From contig CAMJHX010000062.1 in NCBI GenBank assembly GCA_946405655.1, positions 1-7,409 on the forward strand: a DNA stretch of 7,409 bases. Reading direction: 5' to 3'. Shown piece by piece: positions 6,640 to 7,409 of this stretch. The notes under the pieces were generated by a model. The model was not told the origin of the DNA. It did no database searches and saw only the letters and a program-made list of their open reading frames with translations. The DNA is from an uncultured Clostridia bacterium. GTDB taxonomy: Bacteria; Bacillota; Clostridia; Oscillospirales; Oscillospiraceae. The stretch's first letter is position 1, and the number at the start of each line of letters is the position of its first letter. A program made the position numbers and the translations under genes.

Positions 6640-7140
6640 ATGGAAATGAACTATTGCATGCAGTGCGGCGCAAAGCTGCAGCTGAAATATCATCCGCAGG
6701 AGGAAAAGGACGTTCCATACTGTGAGCAGTGCGAAGCCTTTCGCTGGCCGGTGTTCAACACCGCCTGCAGCATGATCGTGATGAACGAGGCGAAGGATCG
6801 GGTCATCCTGATCCAGCAGTACAACCGACCGTTTTACGTGCTCGTTGCGGGCTACGTCAATCAGGGCGAGGACGCCGAGCACGCCGCCGCGCGCGAGGTC
6901 ATGGAGGAAATGGGACTGACCGTCACGAGCGTGCATTTTAACCACAGCCATTATTTTGCGCCGACAAACACGCTGATGCTGAACTTCACCGTGACCGTGG
7001 CGGAGCACGACGCGCACCCGAATTACGAGGTCGACTCCTGGCGCTGGTTCACCGTGGAGGAGGCCAAGGCAAACATCAAGCCCGGCAGTCTCGCGAGAGA
7101 CTTCCTCATCGGCTACTTCACCGGCGAATATCCGTTTTAA
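6640..7140 (+). CDS. Nudix hydrolase with N-terminal zinc ribbon, NudC-related
   Basis: This 166-residue protein joins a four-cysteine zinc ribbon (Cys6, Cys9, Cys28, Cys31) to a Nudix domain. The Nudix box is complete: Gly71, Glu77, then REVMEEMGL (85-93), matching GX5EX7REUXEEXGU, which binds metal and cleaves nucleoside diphosphate-X bonds. The ribbon plus Nudix order resembles NudC-type NAD(H) pyrophosphatases, but the protein is much shorter and lacks their N-terminal domain. The NADH-family motif SQPWPFPxS after the box is replaced by SHYFAPTNT (103-111), followed by a conserved-looking LM, so the substrate may differ. GGAGGA (6628-6633) lies 6 nt before the ATG, inside the end of the previous gene. 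The gap after that gene's stop is 2 nt, so it is the last gene of the operon. The same frame is open upstream to 6049, but that part is a shadow of the synthase gene. Confidence 0.92.
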   Translation: MEMNYCMQCGAKLQLKYHPQEEKDVPYCEQCEAFRWPVFNTACSMIVMNEAKDRVILIQQYNRPFYVLVAGYVNQGEDAEHAAAREVMEEMGLTVTSVHFNHSHYFAPTNTLMLNFTVTVAEHDAHPNYEVDSWRWFTVEEAKANIKPGSLARDFLIGYFTGEYPF

Positions 7141-7152
7141 TCATATCATTTT

Positions 7153-7186
7153 GGGGCTGCCTCGATTGGAGGCAGCCCCGTTTTTT
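7153..7186 (+). terminator. Intrinsic terminator closing the operon
   Basis: A perfect 11-bp stem (7153-7163 with 7169-7179) and five-base loop GATTG are followed by G and TTTTTT (7181-7186). It begins 12 nt after the Nudix stop codon. The T-tract overlaps the stop codon of the convergent minus-strand gene. Read in the other direction the hairpin lacks a U-tract, so it should work mainly on plus-strand transcripts. Confidence 0.9.
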
Positions 7187-7409
7187 ATTCTGCGTATACG
7201 TTCTCAAAGAAATTCAAAATGACCTTCGCGATCTGCGCGCGGGTTGCGCTGCCCTGCGGCTGCAGGATCGCGCCGCCCTGCGTTGCCACGCCGGAGATCA
7301 GCTTTACCGCCACGCCCCACTGCATCGCGTCCTGCGCCCAGTCGGAGACAGCGCCGGAATCCGGGAAGCTGTCGAGCGGCTGCGTCTGCGAGACGTCCAT
7401 CTCCAGATA
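7185..7409 (-). CDS. C-terminal end of an S-layer homology (SLH) domain protein, 5' part outside the window
   Basis: Seventy-four in-frame codons enter from the right edge and end with TAA at 7187-7185. The visible part is one SLH repeat: SFPDSGAVSDWAQDAMQWGV, then KLISGV, LQPQGSATRAQIAKVILNFF and a short tail ENVYAE. This matches the SLH pattern of F-D, WA-x-x-A, a G near the middle, and the P-x-x-x-x-TRAQ-x-A block. SLH repeats usually occur in sets of three and anchor exported proteins to secondary cell-wall polymer, so the full protein is probably a secreted surface protein whose other domains lie beyond the window. An internal ATG at 7400 is in frame but is not the real start, since the SLH context continues upstream. 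Confidence 0.88.
   Translation of the reverse strand, partial: YLEMDVSQTQPLDSFPDSGAVSDWAQDAMQWGVAVKLISGVATQGGAILQPQGSATRAQIAKVILNFFENVYAE

Noticed and set aside
5918..6718. Minus-strand open frame of 266 codons
   Set aside because: It is the antisense of the pseudouridine synthase and the start of the Nudix gene, with no domain recognised.
7141..7186. Bidirectional terminator shared by the operon and the SLH gene
   Set aside because: On the minus strand the hairpin is followed by AAAATGATATGA, not a U-tract, so only plus-strand termination is supported.

Overview
The window looks like a chromosomal segment of a moderately GC-rich member of the Clostridia, most likely an Oscillospiraceae-type gut anaerobe. 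The evidence is a Firmicutes-style RpoB, purine-rich Shine-Dalgarno sites with a mix of ATG, GTG and TTG starts, sigma-A type promoters, U-tailed intrinsic terminators, and a surface protein ending in an S-layer homology (SLH) repeat. No phage, transposon, CRISPR, tRNA or rRNA features were seen. The taxonomic assignment is an inference from protein style only.

Layout. Bases 1-3279 (minus strand) hold the first 1093 codons of rpoB, which runs off the left edge. Bases 3280-3545 are a divergent control region. It contains a near-consensus extended -10 promoter for rpoB, a leader of about 160 nt with competing hairpins, and an opposing plus-strand promoter. A strong intrinsic terminator lies only 12 bases before the TTG start codon of the plus-strand gene. 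Bases 3546-4826 (plus) encode a polytopic GT-C/Gpi18-like membrane glycosyltransferase with a lysine-rich tail. The gap at 4827-4904 holds a 14-bp terminator hairpin whose loop and 3' arm contain the -35 box of the next promoter.

Bases 4905-7140 (plus) form a compact three-gene operon. It encodes a cytoplasmic class A beta-lactamase-fold serine hydrolase, an RluA/RluC/RluD-family pseudouridine synthase (ATGA overlap), and a zinc-ribbon Nudix hydrolase (2-nt gap). A strong terminator at 7153-7186 closes the operon. The convergent minus-strand gene at the right edge (7185-7409) is the C-terminal end of an SLH-domain protein.

How the parts fit. rpoB is core transcription machinery and here heads its own transcript instead of following rplJ-rplL. 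The membrane glycosyltransferase and SLH protein belong to the cell envelope. The operon pairs RNA modification with nucleotide clean-up and a serine hydrolase of unknown substrate. I see no obviously new multi-gene system. The most unusual features are regulatory: the terminator in front of the glycosyltransferase start, the promoter nested in a terminator, and the structured rpoB leader. All genes share a strong avoidance of TTA, CTA and TCA codons, which leaves very long but apparently meaningless antisense reading frames.
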